From: Paraspadella gotoi
Lineage: Eukaryota; Chaetognatha
Length of the DNA stretch: 64,000 nt
NCBI GenBank assembly: GCA_051294375.1
Contig: CM119265.1
Location: forward strand, 26,637,331 to 26,701,330
Direction of reading: 5' to 3'
In this document: positions 9,464-16,260 of the stretch, in pieces
Position numbering within the stretch: position 1 is the first letter of the stretch
How the letters are laid out: each line of letters begins with the position of its first letter
Made by a program: the position numbers and the translations under genes
Notes under the pieces: model-generated
Told to the model about the DNA's origin: nothing
What the model saw: only the letters and a program-made list of their open reading frames with translations
Databases searched by the model: none

Positions 9464-9662
9464 CCTCTCTCTCTCTCTCTCACTTATCATTCAATACCCG
9501 CCGTAGTCCACGTCCTCTCAATCCAAAATCTCTCACGACTTGCGGAGCAATGCTGTAGACGGCGCTAAAGCCGAAGGAAGTGGCGAAGGTGGCGGCGTTG
9601 ATCGCCAAGAGCGCTGTCCACCGGCGTCCAAGCGTCGACATGGCGCCGGGAGGCGGCGTCAT
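5064..9662 (-). CDS. MFS transporter gene, five recognisable exons
   Basis: Multi-exon transporter gene, whole extent. Joined exons (9662 to about 9485, about 9290 to 8979, 8204 to 7929, 6296 to 5860, 5330 to 5064) would encode roughly 480-490 residues, normal for a 12-TM MFS protein. Features appear in family order: TM1, loop motif WGRLSDR, TM3-TM4, a TM6-like segment with acidic loop, TM7 with the EALSLW / SHGGAG pattern, TM8-TM10, then SSPGALGVINGV before TM11-TM12. The TM7 and TM11 motifs resemble the DHA1 / zinc-induced-facilitator-like MFS_1 branch found in plants, fungi and some other eukaryotes. The substrate cannot be told. The protein would sit in the plasma or an organelle membrane. 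Exon 2 needs several frame changes, so the locus is either a decayed gene or carries indel errors. Confidence 0.8.
5860..6296 (-). CDS. MFS transporter exon 4 (TM7-TM10)
   Basis: The acceptor TTTTTTTCCAG precedes AATCTTC at 6296. A Ser/Cys-rich start leads into TM7 (LAIVIIANALYAFV), then REALSLWGG and SHGGAGLLTFDLGLVAGLPN, TM8 (VAVVVVAVVAPGVVGRVGD), TM9 (AAGVIGGVLAAAFTVALPG) and RGSSFLLLQ. The charged-aromatic LW element followed by a G-rich loop matches the TM7-TM8 region of ZIF-like MFS proteins. The exon ends CAG before GCAAGA, a GC-type donor. Splicing there gives RGSSFLLLQ-SLYLLVNAHSSPG, a good family match. It is GC-rich in an AT-rich intron background. One frame stays open throughout. 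Confidence 0.8.
6294..6645. repeat. Intron-end duplication, copy 1
   Basis: From AGATTCTGG through CTCATTTGCATATTGTAG to about AGAAATGCTTCC this segment is repeated, diverged but colinear, at 7117-7475. It contains the splice acceptor of MFS exon 4. The two copies flank a 470-base unique insert. Confidence 0.75.
6666..6703 (+). other. 3' fragment of a tRNA-Leu-like sequence, with CCA
   Basis: CGAAGGAGGC is followed by a T-stem GTGGG, loop TTCGAAT and stem CTCAC (one G-T wobble), acceptor strand CGCTGCC, discriminator A and CCA. This agrees with the variable-arm-to-3'-end part of eukaryotic tRNA-Leu. The 5' half is absent upstream, so it is not a functional tRNA gene. CCA is normally added after transcription, so its presence suggests copying from RNA. 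On the minus strand the same bases begin TGGTGGCAGCGG, as a retroelement primer-binding site would. Confidence 0.6.
6869..6971. repeat. Two 51-bp tandem units, each with a CCAAT box
   Basis: Each unit starts TCTCTGATTGGTCAAT and continues through AAGACGGAGAAGCCAAGAGAG. ATTGGTCAAT carries a reversed CCAAT box, so on the minus strand this resembles a duplicated enhancer of an LTR U3 region. It lies upstream (minus sense) of the TGG-type site at 6703. Confidence 0.7.
7117..7475. repeat. Intron-end duplication, copy 2
   Basis: Diverged direct copy of 6294-6645, starting with the same AGATTCTGGAAAAAAAC word, i.e. a second copy of the exon 4 splice acceptor inside the intron. The exon body itself is not duplicated. 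Confidence 0.75.
7606..7641. repeat. (GAAAT)n pentanucleotide repeat
   Basis: Seven tandem GAAAT units inside the intron between MFS exons 3 and 4. Confidence 0.95.
7929..8204 (-). CDS. MFS transporter exon 3 (TM6-like plus acidic loop)
   Basis: The acceptor CCACTCCTCAG lies in a long polypyrimidine tract. The exon reads PSLTPYLVPDRPFLLVGVSH, then LLVCIIAFFLVFVFLERK, then an acidic cytoplasmic loop (EEEEEEE, SDLDDMDYILNDDDDD) and DSLC before the donor GTAACT at 7928. (Y/F)PYLxP before a hydrophobic segment ending in FLE is the typical MFS_1 TM6 pattern. The central loop between TM6 and TM7 is usually charged, as here. No frame change is needed. The family usually ends TM6 with an ET after LE, which is replaced here by RK. 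Confidence 0.75.
8220..8970. other. Intron sequence
   Basis: A polypyrimidine tract (minus strand) over 8220-8330 feeds the exon 3 acceptor. 8340-8970 is AT-rich with no feature. The 126-residue frame 8064-8444 is a pyrimidine-rich shadow. Confidence 0.6.
8979..9290 (-). CDS. MFS transporter exon 2 (motif A to TM5), frame-broken
   Basis: Reads GVFFAGMCNALWGRLSDR in one frame, IGARAVLLPSLLFLGAASFF in a second, GIARSFYGVLAWRLIGG in the first, VADAGGVVRAAARDDSD in the second, DETAPAECQSGLFLLS in the first, and WQAGTTAGPIVPGG in the third. In this order the pieces match the MFS_1 consensus (WGRLSDRxGRR motif A, the SFWxxLAxRxxxG helix, the DETNRA loop, and W(Q/G)xGxxxGPxxGG). Four or five 1-2-base indels in 300 bases are needed. 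The exon ends GTTGCAG before GTGGTA at 8978. Its start is uncertain; TM2 looks about a dozen residues short. The very high GC content may have promoted sequencing errors. Confidence 0.65.
9411..9482. repeat. (CT)n microsatellite in MFS intron 1
   Basis: CT run with two single-base interruptions, directly beside the end of exon 1. Confidence 0.95.
9485..9662 (-). CDS. MFS transporter exon 1 (start and TM1)
   Basis: ATG at 9662 has a near-ideal Kozak context (GCCGCCATGA). The frame reads MTPPPGAMSTLGRRWTALLA, then INAATFATSFGFSAVYSIAP and QVVRDFGLRG: a short basic N-terminus, TM1, and the loop seen in MFS proteins (APxxVxDFGL). After that a +1 shift would give VDYGGY, which fits the (V/D)xGYYAG element that precedes exon 2, so one indel probably lies near 9515. 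Donor candidates are GTATTG at 9497 and GTGAGA at 9483. A second in-frame ATG 8 codons in is possible. Confidence 0.7.
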
Positions 9663-9762
9663 GGCGGCGAAAAGAGCCCCGCTTTGGGGGCCTCGGCCGT
9701 TGATCGGGCTCCGTTCGCGCGAATTAAGTTTTTTTTAACATTTTTTTTTGTATAATTTCTAT

Positions 9763-10960
9763 TACTGCTTTCGGTATTTATTAGTGAACTCTTTTTACTT
9801 TTGAGTTAGTTAACTTAGCATCTATTACAATTTTTAAAATAGGATGGATTGACAAAAAATAAAAAAATAAAAAGAGTCCCTGGAGGAAAAAAAAAATAAA
9901 ATGACGATTAACAAGACGGAAAAAATATAATTTATATTATTATAAACGCGAGTAAAATGTCTGTTTTTTGTTTTGTTTTGTTTTGTTTTTTGTTTTTTTT
10001 TCTCTTCTCGATTAAAAATAGTAAAAATAGTAAAAAATCAAAATTGCGAACAGTTTAGAGTCCCGAAATTGCGGAGGTCAAATCTCATTGGATAATCGAG
10101 CAAAATCACAGGGAAATAAATCGGATTAAAACGGTGATGCTTTAATGATTGCGAGTGACTCTGAACGGTGAATGTTGGTGAGAGTAGGGTGACTCGGTTT
10201 GAGAAAAATTTAATAATTAACTGTTTAAAAATTTATACTAAAGATTATAACCAATGTGTTCGGTTGTTAATTACGTTAATTACGTTGTTAATTGCATACA
10301 ATTTTTTTTCTTTTGAGCCGTAATTGTAAAATTGAATTGTTTTTTTATGAAAAAAATCACAAAATTTTGACTTACCTTAATAATGTAATTTCCGTGATGC
10401 ATACGTCTCGTTAGCATCGATTAAAACATGACTCAACGGATAGTGATTTAAAATGTATTCAATAAGCAATAGTACATTAATTAAGTTTTTGCCCTTTCAA
10501 CCTGATCAACAATATTTAAAACCGATTGTAGAAAACGACTAAAATAACGAGTAATCCTTTGAAAATCTTTCTAAAGCTTCTAATATTTTTTTTATTTTTT
10601 TTTTAATACAAATTTATTCTGTCAAGACAAAAAATGCTTTAATTCAAAATACAATTTAAATTCAGAAAAGTCGACAGTCGATCGAATTTCGTCTCACATC
10701 TATTTATTTAATAAAGGGAACTTTATTTAGTTGAATGACAAAATAGGAATTTGATCGATCGAGGCTGAATATTTTTATAAAGGTAAAAAAATAAAGACTT
10801 TTTATAAAGGTAAAAATAAAGGATTTTTGATAAATAGTTTTATTGTCAATTTGTCATTTTTTCCTAAAAAAATTACTACATAATTTACTTAATGATTAAG
10901 GACAAACAGACAAACTGACCGACCGAAAAATACCTTACTGTACAATTCGCCTCAAAGAAA
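9763..10960. other. AT-rich intergenic stretch, 5' of the MFS gene
   Basis: No gene, RNA or structured repeat recognised apart from short T-runs and a (TTTTG)n run near 9970. Confidence 0.5.
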
Positions 10961-10969
10961 TGATTGTTT

Positions 10970-11062
10970 CTATTTTCCGCTTCTATTTTCCGCTTCTATT
11001 TTCCACTTCTATTTTTCGCTTCTATTTTCCGCTTCTATTTTCCGCTTCGATTTTCCGTTTCT
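10970..11062. repeat. 13-bp tandem repeat
   Basis: About seven units of TTCTATTTTCCGC with single-base differences. Confidence 0.9.
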
Positions 11063-11124
11063 ACTACCGATGTACTTAAATGTTTCCTCTACCTTTTCTT
11101 CTTCTCTCCTGTCACCGCCTCTTT

Positions 11125-11129
<5 letters not shown>

Positions 11130-11190
<61 letters not shown>
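11130..11190. repeat. (CT)n microsatellite
   Basis: Perfect CT run of about 58 bases. Confidence 0.97.
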
Positions 11191-11192
<2 letters not shown>

Positions 11193-11327
11193 CCGAATAA
11201 TGTCGATTTCCCCATATTAGTCACGACAGTCGCTCATTATCTCCTTCTTTCTCCTTCTTTCTCCTTCTTTCTTCTTCTTCCTCCTTCCTAGTCATCACCA
11301 TTTGTCTTTGACTCGGGAGGACGACCT

Positions 11328-11370
11328 TACCCAATTTTCCCTTCGCTCGACTTACCTCGTTCGACTTACC
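11328..11370 (-). promoter_or_regulatory. Cluster of three 5' splice-site words
   Basis: On the minus strand GTAAGT, GTAAGT and GTAAGG begin at 11369, 11355 and 11330. The first two sit in a repeated GTAAGTCGA context. They are too close to bound normal exons. Similar clusters occur at 12899-12966, 14340-14377, 48442-48480 and 50862-51164. Confidence 0.35.
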
Positions 11371-11399
11371 CCGATTCGATCCCAAGGAAAGAAGACTCT

Positions 11400-11700
11400 T
11401 TCCGCCTAAAAAGTTTTCTCCTCTTCTCTTCTCTTTCCTACCTCTCTTCTTCTCTTTTCTCCTCTTTTCTTTTCTTTCCTACCTCTCTTTTCTCCTCCTT
11501 TCTTCTCTTTCCTACCTCTCTCCTTCTCTTTTCTTCTCTTCTCTTCTCTTTCCTACTTCTCTCTTCTTTTTTCTCCTCTTTTCTCTTTCCTACCTCTCTC
11601 CTTCTCTTTTCAGTTCTTCTCTTATTTTTTCCTACCTCTCTCCTTCTCTTTTCTCTTCTTTCCTACCACTCTCATTCTCTTTTCTCCCCTTCTCTTCTCA
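11400..11700. repeat. Polypyrimidine imperfect tandem repeat
   Basis: Irregular 35-50-base units containing CTTTCCTACCTCTCT and CTTCTCTTTTCTC. There are no stops on the pyrimidine strand, hence false open frames. Confidence 0.8.
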
Positions 11701-11757
11701 TATCATCACATCTACTCTTATCCCTATTTTTTCTTTTTCCTCACCTCCTATATTTTT

Positions 11758-11759
<2 letters not shown>

Positions 11760-11847
<88 letters not shown>

Positions 11848-11866
11848 CCTCTCTCTCTCTCTCCCT
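11760..11866. repeat. (CT)n microsatellite
   Basis: About 105 bases, two interruptions. Faces the GA tract at 11998, giving a potential inverted pair with a 130-base spacer. Confidence 0.97.
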
Positions 11867-11997
11867 CCCCCCGTTCCTTTACTTTCCCCTTGATTTGGCA
11901 AATGATGTTTTGATTTTTCTCTTTTTTTTTTCGCCCGAAATGATTCGATTATTCAAGAAGAATCGTTTTTTCTCCAACTTTTGTCATCCTATCCGTA

Positions 11998-12024
11998 GAG
12001 AGAGAGAGAGATAGAGAAGAAGAG

Positions 12025-12093
<69 letters not shown>
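11998..12093. repeat. (GA)n microsatellite
   Basis: GA run with short interruptions near its left end. Confidence 0.97.
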
Positions 12094-12095
<2 letters not shown>

Positions 12096-12099
12096 GGAC

Positions 12100-12680
12100 A
12101 AACGATTTCGCTTTTTATTTCGTGTTTCCTTTCATTACCGCACCGAGCCTTCGGTGGGGGAGTCTTAGGGGGGCGGAGTTGTTGTGTTTACAATTGTTTT
12201 AAAAACTTTTAATAAAACAAAAGCGTCGATTAAAAAGAAATAAGAATTACTTAAATCTTTTTTTCTTTCTTTCTTTTTTTTTCGTCTGAAATTTTGCGAT
12301 TATCTCATAATTTCCACCCGTTTGACCTTCGCTTATTCACCAATATAAAAATTATCCATTCATTTAATAAATAAGCTAACTTGCCCCTTTAGACAGGGCG
12401 ATAGGCTACGGTGGTTTAAGGCCTACCTCAAATCTAAGTGACTGCTAGCGCCGCCTTCAGGAAATCTTAAAACTATAAAGAGTAAAAGATGGAATTCCGA
12501 TGCAGTGCGAGTCACTGCGGCGCAACACATTGGATGGACCGATCTTCCTTCTTCTATCATAACCTTCCTATTCTCTGCAGTTAAATTCAGTTAATTCCAG
12601 TAATTAAATCGTAATTAATTAATTAATTACTTTTTCAAAACACTTTTCAAATTTCTTTCTTTTCTCTTTCTTTTCTAATT
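12100..12680. other. Non-repetitive stretch, no gene recognised
   Basis: 12370-12530 has balanced composition (words such as TGCAGTGCGAGTCACTGCGG) and could be an old dispersed element or an exon, but no frame or family is recognised. Confidence 0.4.
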
Positions 12681-12866
12681 TTGTTATATTTTTGTTCTCG
12701 GCGTTTCGATCTGACATTTCAACTGTCATCGCCTCAAAAAGTCAATCCGCCACCTGATATCTCTTCCAGCGCCGCCGTCGCCGCCGCCGAAGCAGCCCGC
12801 CGCCTCCCGCCGCAGCCCGCAGCCACACACGGCGCCTCCAACTCGTCGTCGGTGGGAAGTAGTTAA
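12681..12866 (+). CDS. Hypothetical Pro/Ala/Ser-rich exon or ORF
   Basis: The GC-rich plus-strand frame ends PAATHGASNSSSVGSS then TAG. The body (VNPPPDISSSAAVAAAEAAR) is an Ala/Pro/Ser-rich disordered type. The local CpG richness stands out from AT-rich flanks. CTCTTCCAG at about 12770 could be a splice acceptor, making this a last exon. On the other strand the same DNA is Gly/Ala/Arg-rich. No homology is recognised. Confidence 0.2.
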   Translation: MLYFCSRRFDLTFQLSSPQKVNPPPDISSSAAVAAAEAARRLPPQPAATHGASNSSSVGSS

Positions 12867-12904
12867 ACCCACTCGAATTCATTTTTGACGTCGGCTTCAC
12901 TTAC

Positions 12905-12945
12905 CTTTTTCCCTCCTGCGGGGCCACCTCAAAGGAGACCTTTTC
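12905..12945 (-). CDS. Candidate 41-nt microexon
   Basis: The minus strand has an AG (CTAAAAG) before GAAAAGG and a perfect donor AAG/GTAAGTG at 12904. In between, one frame reads EKVSFEVAPQEGK, of ordinary coding composition. A second donor AAAAG/GTAAGG lies just upstream at 12966. No flanking exons can be identified, so this rests on splice signals only. Confidence 0.2.
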
Positions 12946-13114
12946 CTTTTAGACGATGCGCCTTACCTTTTGACGCTTTCGCCGCCCAAATTGTCCTTTT
13001 GTTTTTATTTCTGCTCAGTTTAATCATACTTTTTTTTTTTGCCTTATTTTCCAAGAATGCCCCGTTTTGTATCTTAAATTTGGAATTAGATTATTTTTTT
13101 TTAATTAAAGATTA

Positions 13115-13192
13115 GGTTAGAGGTTTGGGTTAAAGAAAAGGTTAGGGATTAGGGTTTGAGGTTAGGGGTTAGGGTTAGGGATTGAGTTATAA
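13115..13192 (+). repeat. Degenerate (TTAGGG)n-like interstitial tract
   Basis: GGTTAGGG and GGGTTAGGGTTAGGG words mixed with GGTTAGAGG and GGGTTTGAGG variants. Opposite in sense to the CCCTAA tract at 3629. Confidence 0.55.
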
Positions 13193-13199
13193 ATTTAAA

Positions 13200-14250
13200 A
13201 ACATATTCAGGTTAAATATCAAGGTTTTTAACAAAACAAAAGTTTTTAATTGACAATAACAACGATTTTATTCATAATATAAATCGGATAATGTTTCGAT
13301 CACTTTTATTTCCTTAAAATCATAAAATACAACGAAAAGTAAGATTTAATAGAATATTAAGGTTAAAACTAATTTTGGGATAAAGGAACAGAAATGGGAC
13401 GCTCTGGAAAAAGAGAGCCCAGAAATTGGACGCTCTGGGAAAATAGAGCCCTTTTTTTTTGTTTTTCCGACGAAGCGATGATAGACGCTACGTGTCTTCC
13501 TTTGTTTTTCTTTCTTTCTTCCTCCGTTTCTTTTTTTTTCTCTCTGTTTTCGTTTTTCCGCCTTCCTTAACCAACTTCTCAGGTGGCGAGAAGGACCTCA
13601 CCTGGAGATTAACTTACCTCCGAGTCCGATCTTACAGACGCCGCCGATCGGTTCGCCGAGGGGGGGGGGAGATGATAACGAGTACAAACGTTTTCCTCTC
13701 ATTTGCATATTAGAGTATCTTTGGCGGCGTTTGGAAAAAAAACAGGTTGAGAAAGAAGTTTATCGAATCGTGTTTCATTTTGTTTGTTCGTAGAAACCTT
13801 TGAATAAACATTAAATAATCTCTATTGATAATAGACGATGTAGTTGGATGTAGCTAGCTCTTTGTTGAAAAGGGTTTTTGCAAAAGGTATTGCTTGCTCT
13901 ATGCTCTATGCTTGTTCTATCTATGACGACTATCAAAGACGATCGAAGACTATTGAAGAATATCGAAGATTATCGAAGACTATCAATGAATATCGATAAA
14001 ATGTCACACTGCCTCTGGATTCGTAAACAGGTGCAGAATGAGAAACAAATGAGTAAATTAAGTAAATTCAGTAAATATTTAAAATATACGAGGCGATAAT
14101 ATTCATTAAAATATTAAAATGCCAAACAATTGTAAATTAAAAGTAAAAGAATTTTCGAGTTTAAAATATTGAATATAAGACTTTAAAAAAATGAAAAGCA
14201 ATGACTGCGCGAGCGCTAGTCCTAAAAATAAACTCGAAATCAGAATAAAG
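13200..14250. other. Mostly non-coding stretch
   Basis: 13380-13450 carries two close copies of a GGACGCTCTGG...GAGCCC unit. 13690-13705 has the octamer-containing word TCTCATTTGCATATT. 13930-14000 repeats ATCGAAGACTAT units. No gene is recognised. Confidence 0.45.
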
Positions 14251-14474
14251 AGGAAGGCGGGTAAGTTGAAAGTTCTCCGCCTCCCGGATGCCTCACCTTC
14301 GCCTAAACCGTTCTCCCGATCCCGCCCAGTCAATTAAACACTTACCAACTCTGATCCACTTAATGACTTGAACTTACCTTCTAAATCCCTTACTCTCTCC
14401 GCGACCCACGAAACGCGCCGAGTCGTTAACTCACCCTCTCCCGGGGTATGACCGAACGGGAATTGAAAGTCTTA

Positions 14475-14478
<4 letters not shown>

Positions 14479-14525
<47 letters not shown>

Positions 14526-14611
14526 TGCTGCGTCTCCCTTCCCGCCGCTCTTGAAACTCTGGTTGTTTCAGCTGCCAAGAAAACGCTCAGGAGAGAGAGA
14601 GAAGAGACAGA

Positions 14612-14657
<46 letters not shown>
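14479..14657. repeat. (CT)n and (GA)n inverted pair
   Basis: CT at 14479-14521 and GA at 14590-14657 face each other across a 68-base spacer and could pair as a long hairpin. The 94-residue frames on both strands are translations of this. Confidence 0.9.
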
Positions 14658-14659
<2 letters not shown>

Positions 14660-15017
14660 GAAAAAACTTGACTTGTCACGTTTGCGGAAAAATCTGTTCG
14701 CTTTGTTCATTAAAATTGATATAAACGTTTAAAACGAAATTATCATTAAAATTTGGTTAGGATTTGATTATGATGGGAAAAAAATTGTTTAATGTAATTT
14801 TTGAATAAAATGAATAAAAAGTAATCTTTCTTCAGTGAATCAATTGTACTTTAAACAATCTATGTTCAATAATCTTAAGCCATCTTAATCTAATCTTAAT
14901 CTAATCCTAATCTAATCTTAGGAACCTTAACCAATTGTGCGAGACTTTTTTTTGACAGCCAAAACCCGTCATAGCGAAATGGCAGGTTCATTCCAAAGAG
15001 CGATCTTCACTGTAGAC

Positions 15018-15164
15018 TTATAATTTTACAGTGAAGGCGGTCACAAAAGAGGTGATGATTGTAAAGAGAGTGAGCACATAGTGAACGCTGTAGGGCCACG
15101 CCCCAAAAGGATTTAAAATAATGATTAACTTCTTAACTTTGCTAATTCCCTCAATGACGGTCAT
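15018..15164 (-). CDS. 48-residue hydrophobic C-terminal peptide, unknown
   Basis: ATG at 15164, immediately after a long GA tract on this strand, opens MTVIEGISKVKKLIIILNPF then GAWPYSVHYVLTLFTIITSF and VTAFTVKL, stop TAA at 15018. It has a basic N-terminal part and one clear transmembrane segment, with ordinary codon use and no repeat. It may be a last exon (acceptor-like GAGAAAG just before the ATG) of a membrane protein rather than a complete small protein. No family is recognised. The neighbouring features at 15172-15420 are a CT repeat and a signal-peptide-like ORF on the other strand. Confidence 0.35.
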   Translation of the reverse strand: MTVIEGISKVKKLIIILNPFGAWPYSVHYVLTLFTIITSFVTAFTVKL

Positions 15165-15167
15165 GGG

Positions 15168-15283
<116 letters not shown>

Positions 15284-15330
15284 TTTTTTTCTCTGCCTAA
15301 AAGTCACAGATAAAAGGAGAAATCATCATC

Positions 15331-15423
15331 ATGGGCTTAAGGCGATTAACGGTCCTCCTCCTCCTCCTCCTCCTCCTCCTCCTTTCATCACCAAATCACA
15401 CTCACAGGTCAATCCTGGATTAA
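15331..15423 (+). CDS. Candidate signal-peptide first exon
   Basis: ATG at 15331 (context ATCATGG) gives MGLRRLTV, ten leucines encoded by CTC repeats, then SSPNHTHRSILD and TAA at 15421. Basic n-region, pure Leu h-region and a polar c-region ending SSPN match a classical secretory signal peptide. CACAG/GTCAAT near 15406 could be a donor that bypasses the stop. The Leu core is a (CTC)n microsatellite, so chance cannot be excluded. Confidence 0.3.
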   Translation: MGLRRLTVLLLLLLLLLLSSPNHTHRSILD

Positions 15424-15485
15424 GATTCTTCCATTGATATCATTTCTCTTTTTTTTGTTCCTCCAATTTAAACTGTGAATCACCG

Positions 15486-15535
15486 AGGAGGAGGAGGAGG
15501 AGGAGGAGGAGGAGGAAGAGGAGGAAGAGGAGCAG
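15486..15535. repeat. (GGA)n array
   Basis: GGA/GAA repeat, complementary to the (CTC)n in the ORF at 15331. On the minus strand it encodes a Leu/Phe run followed by GDSQFKLEEQKKEK. It can pair with the upstream CTC array. Confidence 0.9.
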
Positions 15536-15609
15536 ATTGAGGGGCGGTCCGTCACTGAGGCAAAGATGACAATTTGAATTGGAATCAAAACTCAGCGCGC
15601 GACGCAGTT

Positions 15610-15720
<111 letters not shown>

Positions 15721-15780
15721 CAAACAGGGTGGCCGCGACAACGGCTTCTCTCAACAGCGAATAAAAATGGAATTCTAGTT

Positions 15781-15835
15781 TGACGTCAAATCCTGACGTC
15801 AATTGTCGACGTCAAAAAAAGAGAAAATGACGTCG
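15781..15835. promoter_or_regulatory. Cluster of four CRE-type sites
   Basis: TGACGTCA at 15781 and 15794, GACGTCA at 15808 and TGACGTCG at 15828. TGACGTCA is the palindromic CREB/ATF/bZIP site; two perfect and two near-perfect sites in 55 bases suggest a promoter. An ATG-led frame starts at 15863. Confidence 0.5.
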
Positions 15836-15862
15836 CCCGGAGACGAGACGTGAAATGACGAG

Positions 15863-16069
15863 ATGGAACGAGACAAGTTTGGCGCGAACGATTCCATCGA
15901 ACTAAGACAGATGGCGTTCCAAGTCAACATTTCTAAAAATAGGAACAAAAGTCAACATTTCAAAAGTTTTAAAAAAAGGTTGAAACTTATCTTTTTTGTT
16001 GTTGTCAAGGTTTATCTTCGTCGTCGTCGTCGTCGTCGTCGTCGTTATCTTCGTCGTCCCCCGAGATGA
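15863..16069 (+). CDS. Hypothetical ORF downstream of the CRE cluster
   Basis: ATG at 15863 opens MERDKFGANDSIELRQMAFQ then VNISKNRNKSQ, a normal hydrophilic composition, before running into FFVVVKV and an Arg run encoded by the (CGT)n array at 16018. The first 30 residues could be a genuine first exon; the Arg tail is probably read-through into repeat. The promoter-like CRE cluster 30-80 bases upstream supports transcription here. No family is recognised. Confidence 0.22.
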   Translation: MERDKFGANDSIELRQMAFQVNISKNRNKSQHFKSFKKRLKLIFFVVVKVYLRRRRRRRRRYLRRPPR

Positions 16070-16094
16070 CTTTCTTTGTCTTGTCGTTGTCGTT

Positions 16095-16138
<44 letters not shown>

Positions 16139-16140
16139 TT
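16016..16140. repeat. (CGT)n / (GTC)n arrays
   Basis: Two trinucleotide arrays (16018-16055 and 16082-16138) separated by about 25 bases. Confidence 0.9.
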
Positions 16141-16260
16141 CCCGAGGACAATGGTGATAAATTTCGTCTTCATAACCTTCGGTTCAAAAGTCGAGTAAAT
16201 TCATCATTTTTGAAAAACAAAAGACGCGAGGGAAAGAGGGAGAGTGAAAAAAAAAAATAA

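Noticed and set aside
9661-9737. Plus-strand ATG in ATGGCGGCG overlapping the MFS start
   Set aside because: Closes after about 25 codons in a T-run. Best explained as the complement of the MFS 5' untranslated region.
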